From Larkinella knui (GTDB taxonomy: Bacteria > Bacteroidota > Bacteroidia > Cytophagales > Spirosomataceae), in NCBI RefSeq assembly GCF_003858645.1, contig NZ_RQJP01000001.1, forward strand, positions 1,240,001-1,304,000: a DNA stretch of 64,000 nt, in the 5' to 3' direction. The position numbers and the translations under genes are program-made. Below are positions 26,685 through 35,437 of the stretch, one piece after another. The notes below the pieces were generated by a model. That model had not been told where the DNA came from. It saw only the letters and a list, made by a program, of their open reading frames with translations, and searched no databases. Numbering within the stretch: the stretch's first letter is position 1; the number at the start of each line of letters is the position of its first letter.

Positions 26685-27671
26685 TCAATGGTTTGAAAGC
26701 TTTAATTTCCAGACCCAGAATAAGCCGGCCAAAACCGGAGCTAGAATATTGAAAAGCCAAAGGGTGAGGGTTGCCGATAAAATTTGTGGAGCCGGCACCT
26801 GCCATTGTCCGAATACGAGCATGGAGGTTGCCTCCCGAACACCCAGATCACTCAGCAAATTAAACGCGGGAATAATCGTTTTTCCCAGGTAAACCAGCCC
26901 GATACCCGTCACGGTTTCCCGAATTGGTAAATGAATGCCGAAGATGGTGAGGGCAAAATAGAACTGGAGCGAGAACGTCAGGTAGCGGAGTGAAGCTGCA
27001 CCGAAGGCCTGCAGGAGTTCGGCGGTGGTGTAATGCGATGCCACCGACCAGTATTTTTCCCAGCGACGCACCCACCGAACCTTGGAATGGAGTACCCGAT
27101 GGCGCTGCCACGTAGCCAGAACCGCAAGAAGCAGCGTCAGGACCAGGGCAAAGAACAGGAGCCATTGGGCAACCGGCAGATCTCCCGAGCCGTAATAAAG
27201 CTGGCTATACAAGGCGATGGTTCCGAAAAATACGGCGGCTAAAAACTGCATGCCGCCCGAGACGAGCGCGGCACCAATGCCCTGCCAGCGTTGGTCGGAG
27301 CGGAGCGAAAGCAGACGCCCGGCCGTGTCGCCCAATTGCGCCGGTAAGGCAAATCCCATCGCCAGGCCAGCCAGCACGCCCTGGGTGGCTTCCTTCAGCG
27401 AAAGCGGTTCGACTCTCCGAACCAGAATTTGCCATTTCAGAGCTTCCAGCAACCAGTTGACGGGCGTAAGCAGAAGCAGGAGAATGGCGGGCCAGCTGAA
27501 CCAGTTGGCGGCTTTCCAGTAGGCGCGGACCGACTGGAGGTCATGTTGCTGGCGATGCAGGGTAAAAATAATGTAGCTGACAATGAGGACTAGAATACCG
27601 ATTTTTGACCAAAAGACGATTTTTTTGGTAGTTGAATACGTTCTTTGAGGGACGAACCCGTTACTTTGCAT
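26685..27671 (-). CDS. Flippase-like LPG-synthase-type membrane protein (UPF0104)
   Basis: 328 residues from the ATG at 27671; the longer frame reaches into the divergent ruvC gene and is rejected. About eight transmembrane segments and the family signature (PVNWLLEALKWQILVRR, then GFALPAQLGDTAGRLLSLR) identify the lysylphosphatidylglycerol-synthase TM/UPF0104 group. Members flip lipids or lipid-linked sugars. It is the first gene of the run that continues through two GT2s and a deacetylase, consistent with export of the lipid-linked product. Confidence 0.82.
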   Translation of the reverse strand: MQSNGFVPQRTYSTTKKIVFWSKIGILVLIVSYIIFTLHRQQHDLQSVRAYWKAANWFSWPAILLLLLTPVNWLLEALKWQILVRRVEPLSLKEATQGVLAGLAMGFALPAQLGDTAGRLLSLRSDQRWQGIGAALVSGGMQFLAAVFFGTIALYSQLYYGSGDLPVAQWLLFFALVLTLLLAVLATWQRHRVLHSKVRWVRRWEKYWSVASHYTTAELLQAFGAASLRYLTFSLQFYFALTIFGIHLPIRETVTGIGLVYLGKTIIPAFNLLSDLGVREATSMLVFGQWQVPAPQILSATLTLWLFNILAPVLAGLFWVWKLKLSNH

Positions 27672-27704
27672 AATAGAGTTGCTAAAACGCCGTACGACCA
27701 TTCC

Positions 27705-28304
27705 ATGCCAATCCCACTTGCTGCTTCCGAACTTGAATCGTACGACAAAATTATTCTGGGAGTCGACCCCGGAACGCAGATCGCAGGCTATGGCGTCATC
27801 CGAATTCAAAAAGATCAGATGAGTATGCTGCAATACGGTGTCATTCACCTGAGCAAATATAGCACCCACGAACTGAAATTGAAGAAACTCTTTGACCGGA
27901 TGATACAGCTCATCGAAGAACACCTGCCCGATGAAATGGCGATCGAAGATCCGTTTTTTGGAAAAAACGTTCAGGCCATGCTGAAATTGGGTCGCGCCCA
28001 GGGAGTGGCGATGGCCGCAGCCTTGTCACGCGGTATTCCGATTGTCGAATATTCTCCGCGCCGGGTGAAACAATCCGTGACCGGGAACGGAAATGCGTCC
28101 AAGGAACAGGTATCACACATGGTCGGGCATTTGTTAAACGCCGAGCTCAATCCCGAGTTTTTCGATGCAACCGATGCACTGGCGATTGCCATCTGTCATC
28201 ATTTTCACAAAAACGCCTTGCCCGGTACGAAATCAACGGGTAAAAAGTCAAAAAAAGGCGCCTGGTCGGCTTTCGCCAACGAAAATCCGGGTCGGATTTC
28301 GTAG
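27705..28304 (+). CDS. ruvC: Crossover junction endodeoxyribonuclease RuvC
   Basis: 199 residues from the ATG at 27705. Catalytic acidic residues are visible: Asp21 in ILGVDPGT, Glu81 in MAIEDPFFGKN and the C-terminal pair in FFDATDALAIA. It resolves Holliday junctions by symmetric nicking together with RuvAB. The last 20 residues are a basic, Lys/Ser-rich tail. It is divergent from the flippase-like gene, with 33 nt between start codons. Confidence 0.95.
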   Translation: MPIPLAASELESYDKIILGVDPGTQIAGYGVIRIQKDQMSMLQYGVIHLSKYSTHELKLKKLFDRMIQLIEEHLPDEMAIEDPFFGKNVQAMLKLGRAQGVAMAAALSRGIPIVEYSPRRVKQSVTGNGNASKEQVSHMVGHLLNAELNPEFFDATDALAIAICHHFHKNALPGTKSTGKKSKKGAWSAFANENPGRIS

Positions 28305-28478
28305 CAAAAGTTGGTAAATGCGTGAAAAAGGTATTTTTTACGCTGCAAAACAGGGGAAACTACGCAGTGAATTGTCGCCGATAGCTTCTACTTTTGATCA
28401 TCCAAACGGATCAGCGTTTCCTCAAGGGTCTAGGCCGGTTGCAATGCGGAAACCAGACGTAAAAATTGGCTTACTGGT

Positions 28479-28679
28479 ATGAAAAAAGTAATCACACACC
28501 GATTGATGTTAGTCGCCCTCTACCTGCTGGTCGGCTTAGGACTTACGACACTAGGTCGTTCGCAGGTTCGGACTAAAAATTTGAGCATCGTTAATGGCAA
28601 GACCATATTCAGCCATAAAAAAGGGGCCTCTTATCCCAGTGGCGTTTATATGGTGCTGAAAATGATAAAAATAATTTAA
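28479..28679 (+). CDS. Small exported protein with T9SS-tail-like end
   Basis: 66 residues. An N-terminal signal peptide (about 1-29, ending GRSQ) is followed by only 37 residues. The segment LSIVNGKTIFSHKK...YPSGVYMVLK recalls the end of a type IX secretion sorting domain (NGK-x-I ... L-x-SGVYxVKI), but too little is present to be a working domain. It could be a remnant of a larger secreted protein, or a genuine small protein. It ends 7 nt before the PAAR gene, so the two are probably co-transcribed. Confidence 0.5.
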   Translation: MKKVITHRLMLVALYLLVGLGLTTLGRSQVRTKNLSIVNGKTIFSHKKGASYPSGVYMVLKMIKII

Positions 28680-28686
28680 CAACGGC

Positions 28687-28980
28687 ATGGGAATGCCAGC
28701 CGCCCGCGTTGGTGATATGCACGTTTGCCCGCTCGTAACGGGGGCCGTGCCGCATGGGGGAGGCCCGGTTTTGCCGCCGGGTCAGGCCGTAGTTCTCATT
28801 GGCGGCCAGCCCGCGGCTTGTGTTGGTGCTATGTGTAGGTGTGCCGGACCTCCGGACTCAATTGTGAAGGGATCGGCCACGGTTTTCATTGGTGGAAAAC
28901 CGGCTGCCCGTCAGGGTGATACGACTGCCCACGGCGGCACGATCTTGCTGGGGTTGCCCACCGTTTTAATCGGTGGTTAA
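28687..28980 (+). CDS. PAAR-domain protein
   Basis: 97 residues, one PAAR domain and no extension. It begins MGMPAARVGDMHVCP and repeats V-IGGxPAA twice (LIGGQPAACVGA, FIGGKPAARQGD). His12, Cys50/Cys52 and His82 are candidates for the zinc site. PAAR proteins sharpen the tip of VgrG spikes in type VI secretion and in related contractile injection systems. No VgrG, sheath or effector is nearby, so it is an orphan that may serve a distant system. Confidence 0.9.
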   Translation: MGMPAARVGDMHVCPLVTGAVPHGGGPVLPPGQAVVLIGGQPAACVGAMCRCAGPPDSIVKGSATVFIGGKPAARQGDTTAHGGTILLGLPTVLIGG

Positions 28981-29015
28981 AAATTTCTGCTTTCTGAATC
29001 AACTTCGCCCTCTTT

Positions 29016-31079
29016 TTATTCTCCTAACGTACTAAAAGCCGCTTCAACAGTCGTTACCGGCAATTGACAGGCCCGGTTGTAACAGACGTAAATGGCCGTC
29101 TGGCCGTTCAGCGGTGTGCGGTTTTCCAGTAGCGGCAAGTCACTTACGGTTTCCGTTCCGGCCAAAACTTTATTGGGATAAAACCGCTGGTCGATCTCCC
29201 GACGGCGTGTTTCAGCCTCCGTTCCCACGATGGCAATTTCGGCAGTTGGTTGCACCCGCATGGCATACAGTGCGGCCCAATGGGTCAGGTAGTCGGCATT
29301 TTGTTGCAGCAACGGCTGAACCCGCCCCAGCATGGCATTGGCCAGGTCTGTGTAAGCCGGTGCTCCATCGACCGGTTTTTCCAGTAAGAGGCTGAGGGTG
29401 TAGAGATTATGCGCCATGATGGAGTTTGACGCCGGTATGACATTGTCAAATACTTCTTTTTTTCGGGCAATCAGGGTTTCACCGGCCTGGTCGGTGAAAA
29501 AGAAAAGGTGGTCCTCTTCATCCCAGAAATGATCCAGCGTATACCGGGCCAGGCGATCGGCTTCGAACAAATACGATTCCCTGAAAGTGGCCTGATACAA
29601 AGCCAGGTATCCGTCGATTACCGCGGCATAATCTTCCAGATAAGCGGTAATTGTGGCATGACCAGCCGCGCCGTTTACGCCGGATTTGTAACTATGCCAG
29701 AGTTGGCCGGTGGCCGGGTTAGTCAATTTTTCCCGAATAAAACCGGCATTCCGTTCGGCTAGTTTTAAAAAAGAATCCGCTCCGAAAACCCGGTAGGCAG
29801 TAACTAATCCCTTCAACATCAAGCCATTCCAGGAACACAGAATTTTGTCGTCCAAACCGGGGCGGATTCGCGTAGCGCGGACGGCCATCAATTTCTGGTG
29901 AGTTGCGGTGAGCTTTTCGGCTAGTTCGGTCAGCGTCCAGCCCTGCATCCGGGCAAAGTCTTCATCGGCAATGACCCGGTGGAGAATATTGCGACCTATG
30001 CCCTCGTGTTCCTCCCAGTTGCCATCGGGAGCAAGGTGATACAACTCGCTGAACCAGCTAAAGTCATCGTCCAGAATCGCCCGCAGTTCGGCTGTCGTCC
30101 AGGTATAAAACTTCCCTTCAACGCCTTCGCTATCGGCATCCAAAGCCGAGTAAAAACCGCCTTCCGGACTGGTCAGCTCGCGTTGAAGAAAGTCGATTGT
30201 CTGGAAAACCGTCTGGCGATACAACGCACTTCGGGTAAGACTATAGGCTTCGGAATAGAGGGAAACCAATTGGCCGTTGTCGTAAAGCATTTTTTCAAAA
30301 TGCGGTGCAAACCATTGGTCATCAACCGAATACCGGGAAAAGCCGCCACCGATCTGGTCATAAATTCCACCAAGGGCCATAAAATTGAGCGTCCGGCTAA
30401 GGTGGCTTAGGGCCTCCTCATTTTTAGTAATGAAATAATACCGCAGCAGAAAACCGTAGATGCTCGGCATTGGAAATTTAGGCGCCCGGCGTGGCCCACC
30501 CTTGACGGGATCGAACGATCCGGCGAGTTTCTGGTACATGGAATCCAGTAATTCGCGGGTAAAAGCCGGGGCCGCATCAGTCAGGTAATACTGCTCCGAA
30601 ACGCTCATATTCAACTGCTGCGCAAAACCGTCAGCCGAATCGGCCAGTTGATCACGGTGTTCGTCAAAAGCGGACCGTACGCTGGTCAGTAAGTTAACCC
30701 ATTGATTGGGTGGGAGATAGGTCAGTCCGTAGAACGGTTTGGCATCGGGCATCAGGAACACATTCAACGGCCAGCCGCCCTGCACACCCATGGCCTGGAC
30801 GGCATCCATGTAAATGGAATCGACATCCGGGCGTTCTTCCCGGTCGACTTTGATGCAAACGAAATGGTCGTTCATGACCTTCGCAACCGATTCATTTTCA
30901 AACGATTCGCGCTCCATCACGTGGCACCAGTGGCACGCCGAATAACCAATGCTAACCAAAATCGGTTTATTCTCCAGTTGCGCTTTTTGTAGCGCTTCCG
31001 GCCCCCACGGAAACCAATCGACTGGATTGTGAGCGTGTTGCAGCAAATAGGGACTCGTTTCCCGGGAAAGTCGGTTCAT
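29016..31079 (-). CDS. DUF255 thioredoxin-domain protein (YyaL/SSP411 family)
   Basis: 687 residues. The N-terminal DUF255 thioredoxin-like domain has the motif [13 protein letters not shown] (Cys49, Cys52). A long (alpha/alpha)6-type C-terminal region resembles glycoside-hydrolase/AGE barrels ([31 protein letters not shown]). The family is conserved from bacteria to human SPATA20; its reaction is not established. There is no signal peptide, so it is cytoplasmic. It is convergent with the PAAR gene, 35 nt apart. Confidence 0.9.
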   Translation of the reverse strand: MNRLSRETSPYLLQHAHNPVDWFPWGPEALQKAQLENKPILVSIGYSACHWCHVMERESFENESVAKVMNDHFVCIKVDREERPDVDSIYMDAVQAMGVQGGWPLNVFLMPDAKPFYGLTYLPPNQWVNLLTSVRSAFDEHRDQLADSADGFAQQLNMSVSEQYYLTDAAPAFTRELLDSMYQKLAGSFDPVKGGPRRAPKFPMPSIYGFLLRYYFITKNEEALSHLSRTLNFMALGGIYDQIGGGFSRYSVDDQWFAPHFEKMLYDNGQLVSLYSEAYSLTRSALYRQTVFQTIDFLQRELTSPEGGFYSALDADSEGVEGKFYTWTTAELRAILDDDFSWFSELYHLAPDGNWEEHEGIGRNILHRVIADEDFARMQGWTLTELAEKLTATHQKLMAVRATRIRPGLDDKILCSWNGLMLKGLVTAYRVFGADSFLKLAERNAGFIREKLTNPATGQLWHSYKSGVNGAAGHATITAYLEDYAAVIDGYLALYQATFRESYLFEADRLARYTLDHFWDEEDHLFFFTDQAGETLIARKKEVFDNVIPASNSIMAHNLYTLSLLLEKPVDGAPAYTDLANAMLGRVQPLLQQNADYLTHWAALYAMRVQPTAEIAIVGTEAETRRREIDQRFYPNKVLAGTETVSDLPLLENRTPLNGQTAIYVCYNRACQLPVTTVEAAFSTLGE

Positions 31080-31237
31080 GAAGGGTATGGGCAGGGTTGA
31101 ACTGTAAAATTAACCGCGTTTATCGGCCAGAAGTTTAGCCTGTTCCTTATTTTTAAGGATTAGGTGATTATTTAGACCGTACTTATCCGATTTTTGAAGA
31201 AAAAGACGACTTTTACGAATGAATGTTTAATCATAGT

Positions 31238-32026
31238 ATGAAGAATTGCATACGGTCTGTCATCTTCGGTTTGTTGTTCGTTGCGTGTTCCTCAAAAAAA
31301 GATCCGGTTTCGACACCTGTTTACACCACGAAAGTGATTGCCCATCGCGGAGCCTGGAAAGCCGTTGGTGCGCCCGAAAATTCGATGGCATCGCTACGGC
31401 AAGCCATTCGATTGGGTTGTTACGGCAGTGAATTCGATGTGCAGATGGCGGCTGATTCGGTTTTGTTTATCAATCATGATACGTCTCTTCAGGGTATTTC
31501 AATCGAAACGACACCTTCTTCAAAACTTCTGGCCTTGAAATTGAGCAATGGAGAAACGTTGCCGACTTTACAGTCTTTTCTGGCTGAAGGTGTTCAGCAG
31601 GCTAAAACGCGGCTAATGATTGAAATAAAAGGGTCCAGAATTAGCCAGGACCGTACGTTTGCTACGGCCCGAAAGGCCATTGAACTGGTGAAGGCTATGA
31701 AAGCCCAGGCGTTGGTGGAATACAGCAGCTTCGATTATGAAGTTTGTAAAAAAATGCGCCAGATCGACCCCACGGCCAACGTTGTCTACCTCAATGGCGA
31801 TCAGACGCCGGAACAGGTAGCAGCGGACAAACTTTCGGGTTTGGATTATTACTACGGAATATTTATCTTAAAAGAAGACTGGATTCGGCAGGCACAACAG
31901 AAAAACCTAACGGTCAATGTCTGGACGGTGAATGAGACACTAAGCATGAAATGGTTTCTGGAACGGAAAGTGGATTTCATAACGACCGATGAGCCCGAAC
32001 GCTTACTGGACCTTCTGAAGCAGTAA
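31238..32026 (+). CDS. Glycerophosphodiester phosphodiesterase lipoprotein
   Basis: 262 residues from the ATG at 31238; the ATG at 31223 is an alternative. The lipoprotein signal ends LLFVACSSK (Cys17). The GDPD motifs are IAHRGAW (His36), APENS (Glu47), EFDVQM (Glu65, Asp67) and INHD (His80). The expected reaction is hydrolysis of glycerophosphodiesters to glycerol-3-phosphate plus an alcohol at the membrane surface. Nine nt separate it from the GH16 gene, so they form an operon. Confidence 0.88.
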   Translation: MKNCIRSVIFGLLFVACSSKKDPVSTPVYTTKVIAHRGAWKAVGAPENSMASLRQAIRLGCYGSEFDVQMAADSVLFINHDTSLQGISIETTPSSKLLALKLSNGETLPTLQSFLAEGVQQAKTRLMIEIKGSRISQDRTFATARKAIELVKAMKAQALVEYSSFDYEVCKKMRQIDPTANVVYLNGDQTPEQVAADKLSGLDYYYGIFILKEDWIRQAQQKNLTVNVWTVNETLSMKWFLERKVDFITTDEPERLLDLLKQ

Positions 32027-32034
32027 CTTAGCCT

Positions 32035-32832
32035 ATGAATTATTCTTTTTTAGTGGTTGCGCTCTTTGCGGTATTCTTCACTGCCTGTAAACACAAGGCC
32101 GAACCTGAACCCAAGCCGGCGTATAAGCTGGTGTGGGGTGACGAATTTAGTTATACCGGCTTGCCCGATTCCACGCGCTGGACGTATGAAGTTGGTTTTA
32201 GCAGAAATAAAGAGGCTCAATATTATTACCCCAAACGGCTGCAAAACAGCCGGGTTGAAAATGGTAATCTGGTGATTACGGCTTTAAACGACAATTTTCA
32301 ATCGAATCCGATCAGTTCCGCCAGTGTCATTTCGAAAGGGAAAGCCGAATTTTTGTACGGCAAAATCGAAGTTCGGGCCAAAATGCCGGATGGTAAAGGG
32401 GCCTGGCCGGCCATCTGGACGTTGGGTAAAAACCGGGATGTGGTGGGTTGGCCGGCCTGTGGCGAAATCGATATAATGGAATGGCTCGGCTTGGCTCCCC
32501 AGTTTGTTTTCGGGAGTCTCCACAAGGCGGATGCAAGCGGTAAGGATGCTCCATTAATCAGTATTTCGCCCGCCACCACTGATTTGTCTACTACTTTTCA
32601 TACCTACACCCTCGAATGGAGTGAGACCCAGATCCTGATGTATATCGACGATTTCAATTATGCGATCTATAAAGCCAGTGATCTTACCCCGGCCGAGTGG
32701 CAGCAGTTTACCAAGCCGCATTACCTGTTGTTAAATCTGGCGTTGGGTGGAACCAGCGGAGGCTTCATTGATTACACCAAGTTTCCGTTTACGTTCACCA
32801 TCGATTATGTCCGGTATTATAAAAAAGAGTAG
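32035..32832 (+). CDS. GH16 endoglucanase-like lipoprotein
   Basis: 265 residues. The lipoprotein signal has Cys18 (VFFTACKH). The GH16 active site is GEIDIMEW with Glu144 (nucleophile), Asp146 and Glu149 (acid/base); the two-residue spacing is that of laminarinase-like members. WGDEFSYTGLPDSTRW and FHTYTLEWSETQI are further typical segments. The enzyme probably cleaves beta-1,3 or mixed beta-1,3/1,4 glucans at the surface. Its operon partner is the GDPD gene. Confidence 0.92.
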   Translation: MNYSFLVVALFAVFFTACKHKAEPEPKPAYKLVWGDEFSYTGLPDSTRWTYEVGFSRNKEAQYYYPKRLQNSRVENGNLVITALNDNFQSNPISSASVISKGKAEFLYGKIEVRAKMPDGKGAWPAIWTLGKNRDVVGWPACGEIDIMEWLGLAPQFVFGSLHKADASGKDAPLISISPATTDLSTTFHTYTLEWSETQILMYIDDFNYAIYKASDLTPAEWQQFTKPHYLLLNLALGGTSGGFIDYTKFPFTFTIDYVRYYKKE

Positions 32833-32919
32833 AGAAACAAGGATTGAATTACTGGTTTTACTACTATTAAGTCTGATTTTCCAAATCGTTCATTCTTAAG
32901 TTCCTAAGTCCTCTTTTTT

Positions 32920-34239
32920 ATGAAAAATGACCCCCGTATCATCAATGCCTGGTGTCTTTACGACTGGGCTAATTCTGTCCATTCCCTGGTTATCGTCTCC
33001 AGTATTTTTCCGGTTTATTTCAGCGCAACGGCTTTGAATGAAGCGGGCGGAAACGTCATTTCATTTCTGGGATTCTCGGTTAAAAATTCAGTCCTCTTTT
33101 CGTATTCGGTTTCGGCCTCTTTCCTGCTGATTGCGCTGTTGAGCCCGTTTTCGTCGGCCCTGGCCGATTATAGCGGTCAGAAAAAAGCGTTCATGAAATT
33201 CTTCTGTATTCTGGGTTCCATCAGCTGTGCGCTGCTGTATTTTTTTACGCAGGAGACCACCACCTTTGCGGTTTTCTGTTTTATTCTCAGCATGGTGGGA
33301 TGGGGGGGCAGCATTGTTTTTTATAATTCGTATCTGCCCGAAATTGCCACGGAAGACCAGATTGACCGCGTTAGTGCGCGTGGCTTTACGATGGGTTACA
33401 TCGGCAGTGTCCTGCTGATGGTTTTCAACCTGACGATGATTCTGTTTCCGCACTGGTACGGCGGCATGTCGAGCGCCATGGCCTCCCGGATTTCATTTCT
33501 GACCGTCGGCATCTGGTGGTTTGGTTTCGCGCAACTTTCATTCCGGTATTTGCCAGCGGCCGAACGCCGAATCCGGACCGCTACGTCGGCTGGCTGGCTG
33601 TTTAATGGCTTTCGGGAATTGAAAAAAGTCTATTCTCAGGTCCAGAAACAGAAGATGCTCAAACAGTTTTTGCTGGCATTTTTTATTTACAACATGGCGG
33701 TTCAAACCGTGATGTACATTGCCACGATTTTTGGCAGCGATGAATTAAAATTGCCCGCCCAAAGCCTGATCATTACCATTTTATTGATTCAATTGATTGC
33801 CATTCCGGGCGCCATTCTTTTCGCGCGACTGTCCGGACGGTTCGGCAACATTTACGCCTTGATGATTGCCGTAACGATCTGGGTTGGTATTTGCGTGGGG
33901 GCCTATTATGTGATGACTGAAACCCAGTTCTATGTGCTGGCCGTTGTTGTTGGGCTCGTTATGGGCGGTATTCAGGCGCTTTCGCGGGCGACCTATTCCA
34001 AACTGATCCCCGAAGGCACGCAGGACACGGCTTCGTATTTCAGTTTTTATGACGTTACCGACAAGCTATCGATCGTAATTGGAACGCTGATGTACGGGCT
34101 AATCGAGCAAATTACGGGGAGTATGCGCAACAGTGTCCTGGCGTTACTGGTCCTGTTTGTGGCCGGATTACTGCTTTTGTGGCGCATTCCATCACAAAAA
34201 GTTTACCGGGTGCGTTTGGAAACCGAAGAAATCTCCTAA
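32920..34239 (+). CDS. UMF1-family (MFS) transporter
   Basis: 439 residues with about twelve transmembrane segments. The opening NAWCLYDWANSVHSLVIVSSIFP and the ARGFTMGYIGS and GGIQALSRATYSKLIPE segments are characteristic of the UMF1/Atg22 branch of the major facilitator superfamily. A cargo is not evident; relatives move small molecules such as amino acids. It ends 23 nt before the tRNA-Val gene on the same strand. Confidence 0.87.
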   Translation: MKNDPRIINAWCLYDWANSVHSLVIVSSIFPVYFSATALNEAGGNVISFLGFSVKNSVLFSYSVSASFLLIALLSPFSSALADYSGQKKAFMKFFCILGSISCALLYFFTQETTTFAVFCFILSMVGWGGSIVFYNSYLPEIATEDQIDRVSARGFTMGYIGSVLLMVFNLTMILFPHWYGGMSSAMASRISFLTVGIWWFGFAQLSFRYLPAAERRIRTATSAGWLFNGFRELKKVYSQVQKQKMLKQFLLAFFIYNMAVQTVMYIATIFGSDELKLPAQSLIITILLIQLIAIPGAILFARLSGRFGNIYALMIAVTIWVGICVGAYYVMTETQFYVLAVVVGLVMGGIQALSRATYSKLIPEGTQDTASYFSFYDVTDKLSIVIGTLMYGLIEQITGSMRNSVLALLVLFVAGLLLLWRIPSQKVYRVRLETEEIS

Positions 34240-34262
34240 TTTTGTGACCCTGAAACCACCAC

Positions 34263-34337
34263 AGGATGTTAGCTCAGTTGGTTCAGAGCGCCGTCTTGAC
34301 AGGGCGGAGGTCAGCGGTTCGAGCCCGCTACATCCTA
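34263..34337 (+). tRNA. tRNA-Val (anticodon GAC)
   Basis: Fully paired acceptor AGGATGT / ACATCCT, TAGCTCAGTTGG D-arm, anticodon stem CCGTC/GGCGG with loop TTGACAG (GAC at 34298-34300), GGTC variable loop, and GCGGTTCGAGCCCGC T-arm. The discriminator is A and no CCA is encoded. It reads GUC and GUU. Confidence 0.95.
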
Positions 34338-34344
34338 CTTCACG

Positions 34345-34376
34345 AAGCTTATCACTTGACTGTGATAAGCTTTTTT
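34345..34376 (+). terminator. Intrinsic terminator after tRNA-Val
   Basis: The arms AAGCTTATCAC (34345-34355) and GTGATAAGCTT (34362-34372) pair perfectly around a 6-nt loop, followed by a T tract. It also lies within 8 nt of the convergent SGNH gene's stop codon. Confidence 0.9.
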
Positions 34377-34383
34377 GTTGATA

Positions 34384-35427
34384 TCAGGGGGTGTCGGCAT
34401 TCAATCGTTTGGTCACTTCCCGCATCCAGATGGCCCGACCCTCGCAATTCCAGTGGGCATCACTGGTTTCATACAGCGGAACCCGGCTGGCTTTGTACGG
34501 CGTGTATACATCAATCGCCGGGATCGTCAACCGTGGACTTTGCTGGACGCGTTCGATGAGGTGATTGTAGGGCAGTGGTCCCATTCCCGGTGCGTAAATA
34601 CTGGTTTTGTTGGGAATAATGGACAGATAAACATGGTCGAAACCGGCTTTTTTATAGCGATCGGCCACCACGTTAATGGTGTCGATGTAATGATTCAGGA
34701 GCGAGTCAGAAATGGGTTTGAACGAAGAGTTAATTAACGAAGTGTCTGTATCCATGTAATACAGAAGGTGTTGGCCGTCCGGTGTCAGCGTGGTTCGGGG
34801 ATTCACCCGACCGAACCAGTCCAGAGTTAACCAGGCTTTCAGATCTTTAAACCACAGCGCCCAGTCCGTAAAAAACAAGATGGTTTCCAGACGGCCTTCC
34901 ACGGCATCCCGGGAAAAAAGCGTTTCCATTTCCTTCGTAATCTGCTGCCACGTTAGCCGGTTTTGGGGTTGCGGTTCTGCCCTGGTCGTATCCGAAACCA
35001 CCTTCAGATCCGTAATGTACTTGCCAAACTGATTCCGGAAATGGCGCTCAACGGTTTCAATAATGAGCGTGTTGGTTTTGGTCGTGTCCAGTTGAACGCG
35101 CCGGTCAAATCCCCATTTGGTCCGGTGAAAATAGTCAATCGGAAAATCCTTCAGGGTCACGCGCGGAGGTTCGGAAAAGCTGTCGCCGATGATGTACAAA
35201 TGGATGGGTTTACGCGGGCTATCGGCCGGATAGGCGGGCGGGCAGGGAATTTGCAGGGCCTTGAACTGGGGCAGATTGGCCATTCGGTAGAGATCCCCAA
35301 AGCGGTAATCGTCGGGTATAAGTCCCTTTTTTTGCGCAGAATTCATGACATCGGAATTACAACTCCCGATGTAAATAAGAATTGAAACCAGCAGAATCAG
35401 ATACCGGGCAATAACGCCAATTTTCAT
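34384..35427 (-). CDS. SGNH/AlgX-like lipoprotein
   Basis: 347 residues. The lipoprotein signal has the lipobox YIGSC (Cys23). IIGDSFSEP gives the SGNH nucleophile Ser83, and the C-terminal TSDAHWNCEG holds the Asp/His pair (about 323-325), as in the AlgX/AlgJ group of polysaccharide O-acetyl-transfer proteins. Those usually work with an MBOAT protein; none is present here, but two acyltransferase-3 proteins lie upstream in the cluster. It is the last gene of the minus-strand block and follows the large gene 35438-38164 by 10 nt. Confidence 0.75.
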   Translation of the reverse strand: MKIGVIARYLILLVSILIYIGSCNSDVMNSAQKKGLIPDDYRFGDLYRMANLPQFKALQIPCPPAYPADSPRKPIHLYIIGDSFSEPPRVTLKDFPIDYFHRTKWGFDRRVQLDTTKTNTLIIETVERHFRNQFGKYITDLKVVSDTTRAEPQPQNRLTWQQITKEMETLFSRDAVEGRLETILFFTDWALWFKDLKAWLTLDWFGRVNPRTTLTPDGQHLLYYMDTDTSLINSSFKPISDSLLNHYIDTINVVADRYKKAGFDHVYLSIIPNKTSIYAPGMGPLPYNHLIERVQQSPRLTIPAIDVYTPYKASRVPLYETSDAHWNCEGRAIWMREVTKRLNADTP

Positions 35428-35437
35428 ACATGACAGG

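Noticed and set aside
27672-27923. Upstream extension of the flippase-like gene
   Set aside because: It would overlap ruvC on the other strand; the extension has no membrane or family features.
28305-28478. Possible riboswitch before the small exported gene
   Set aside because: No conserved riboswitch core or paired arms could be read in the 174 nt.
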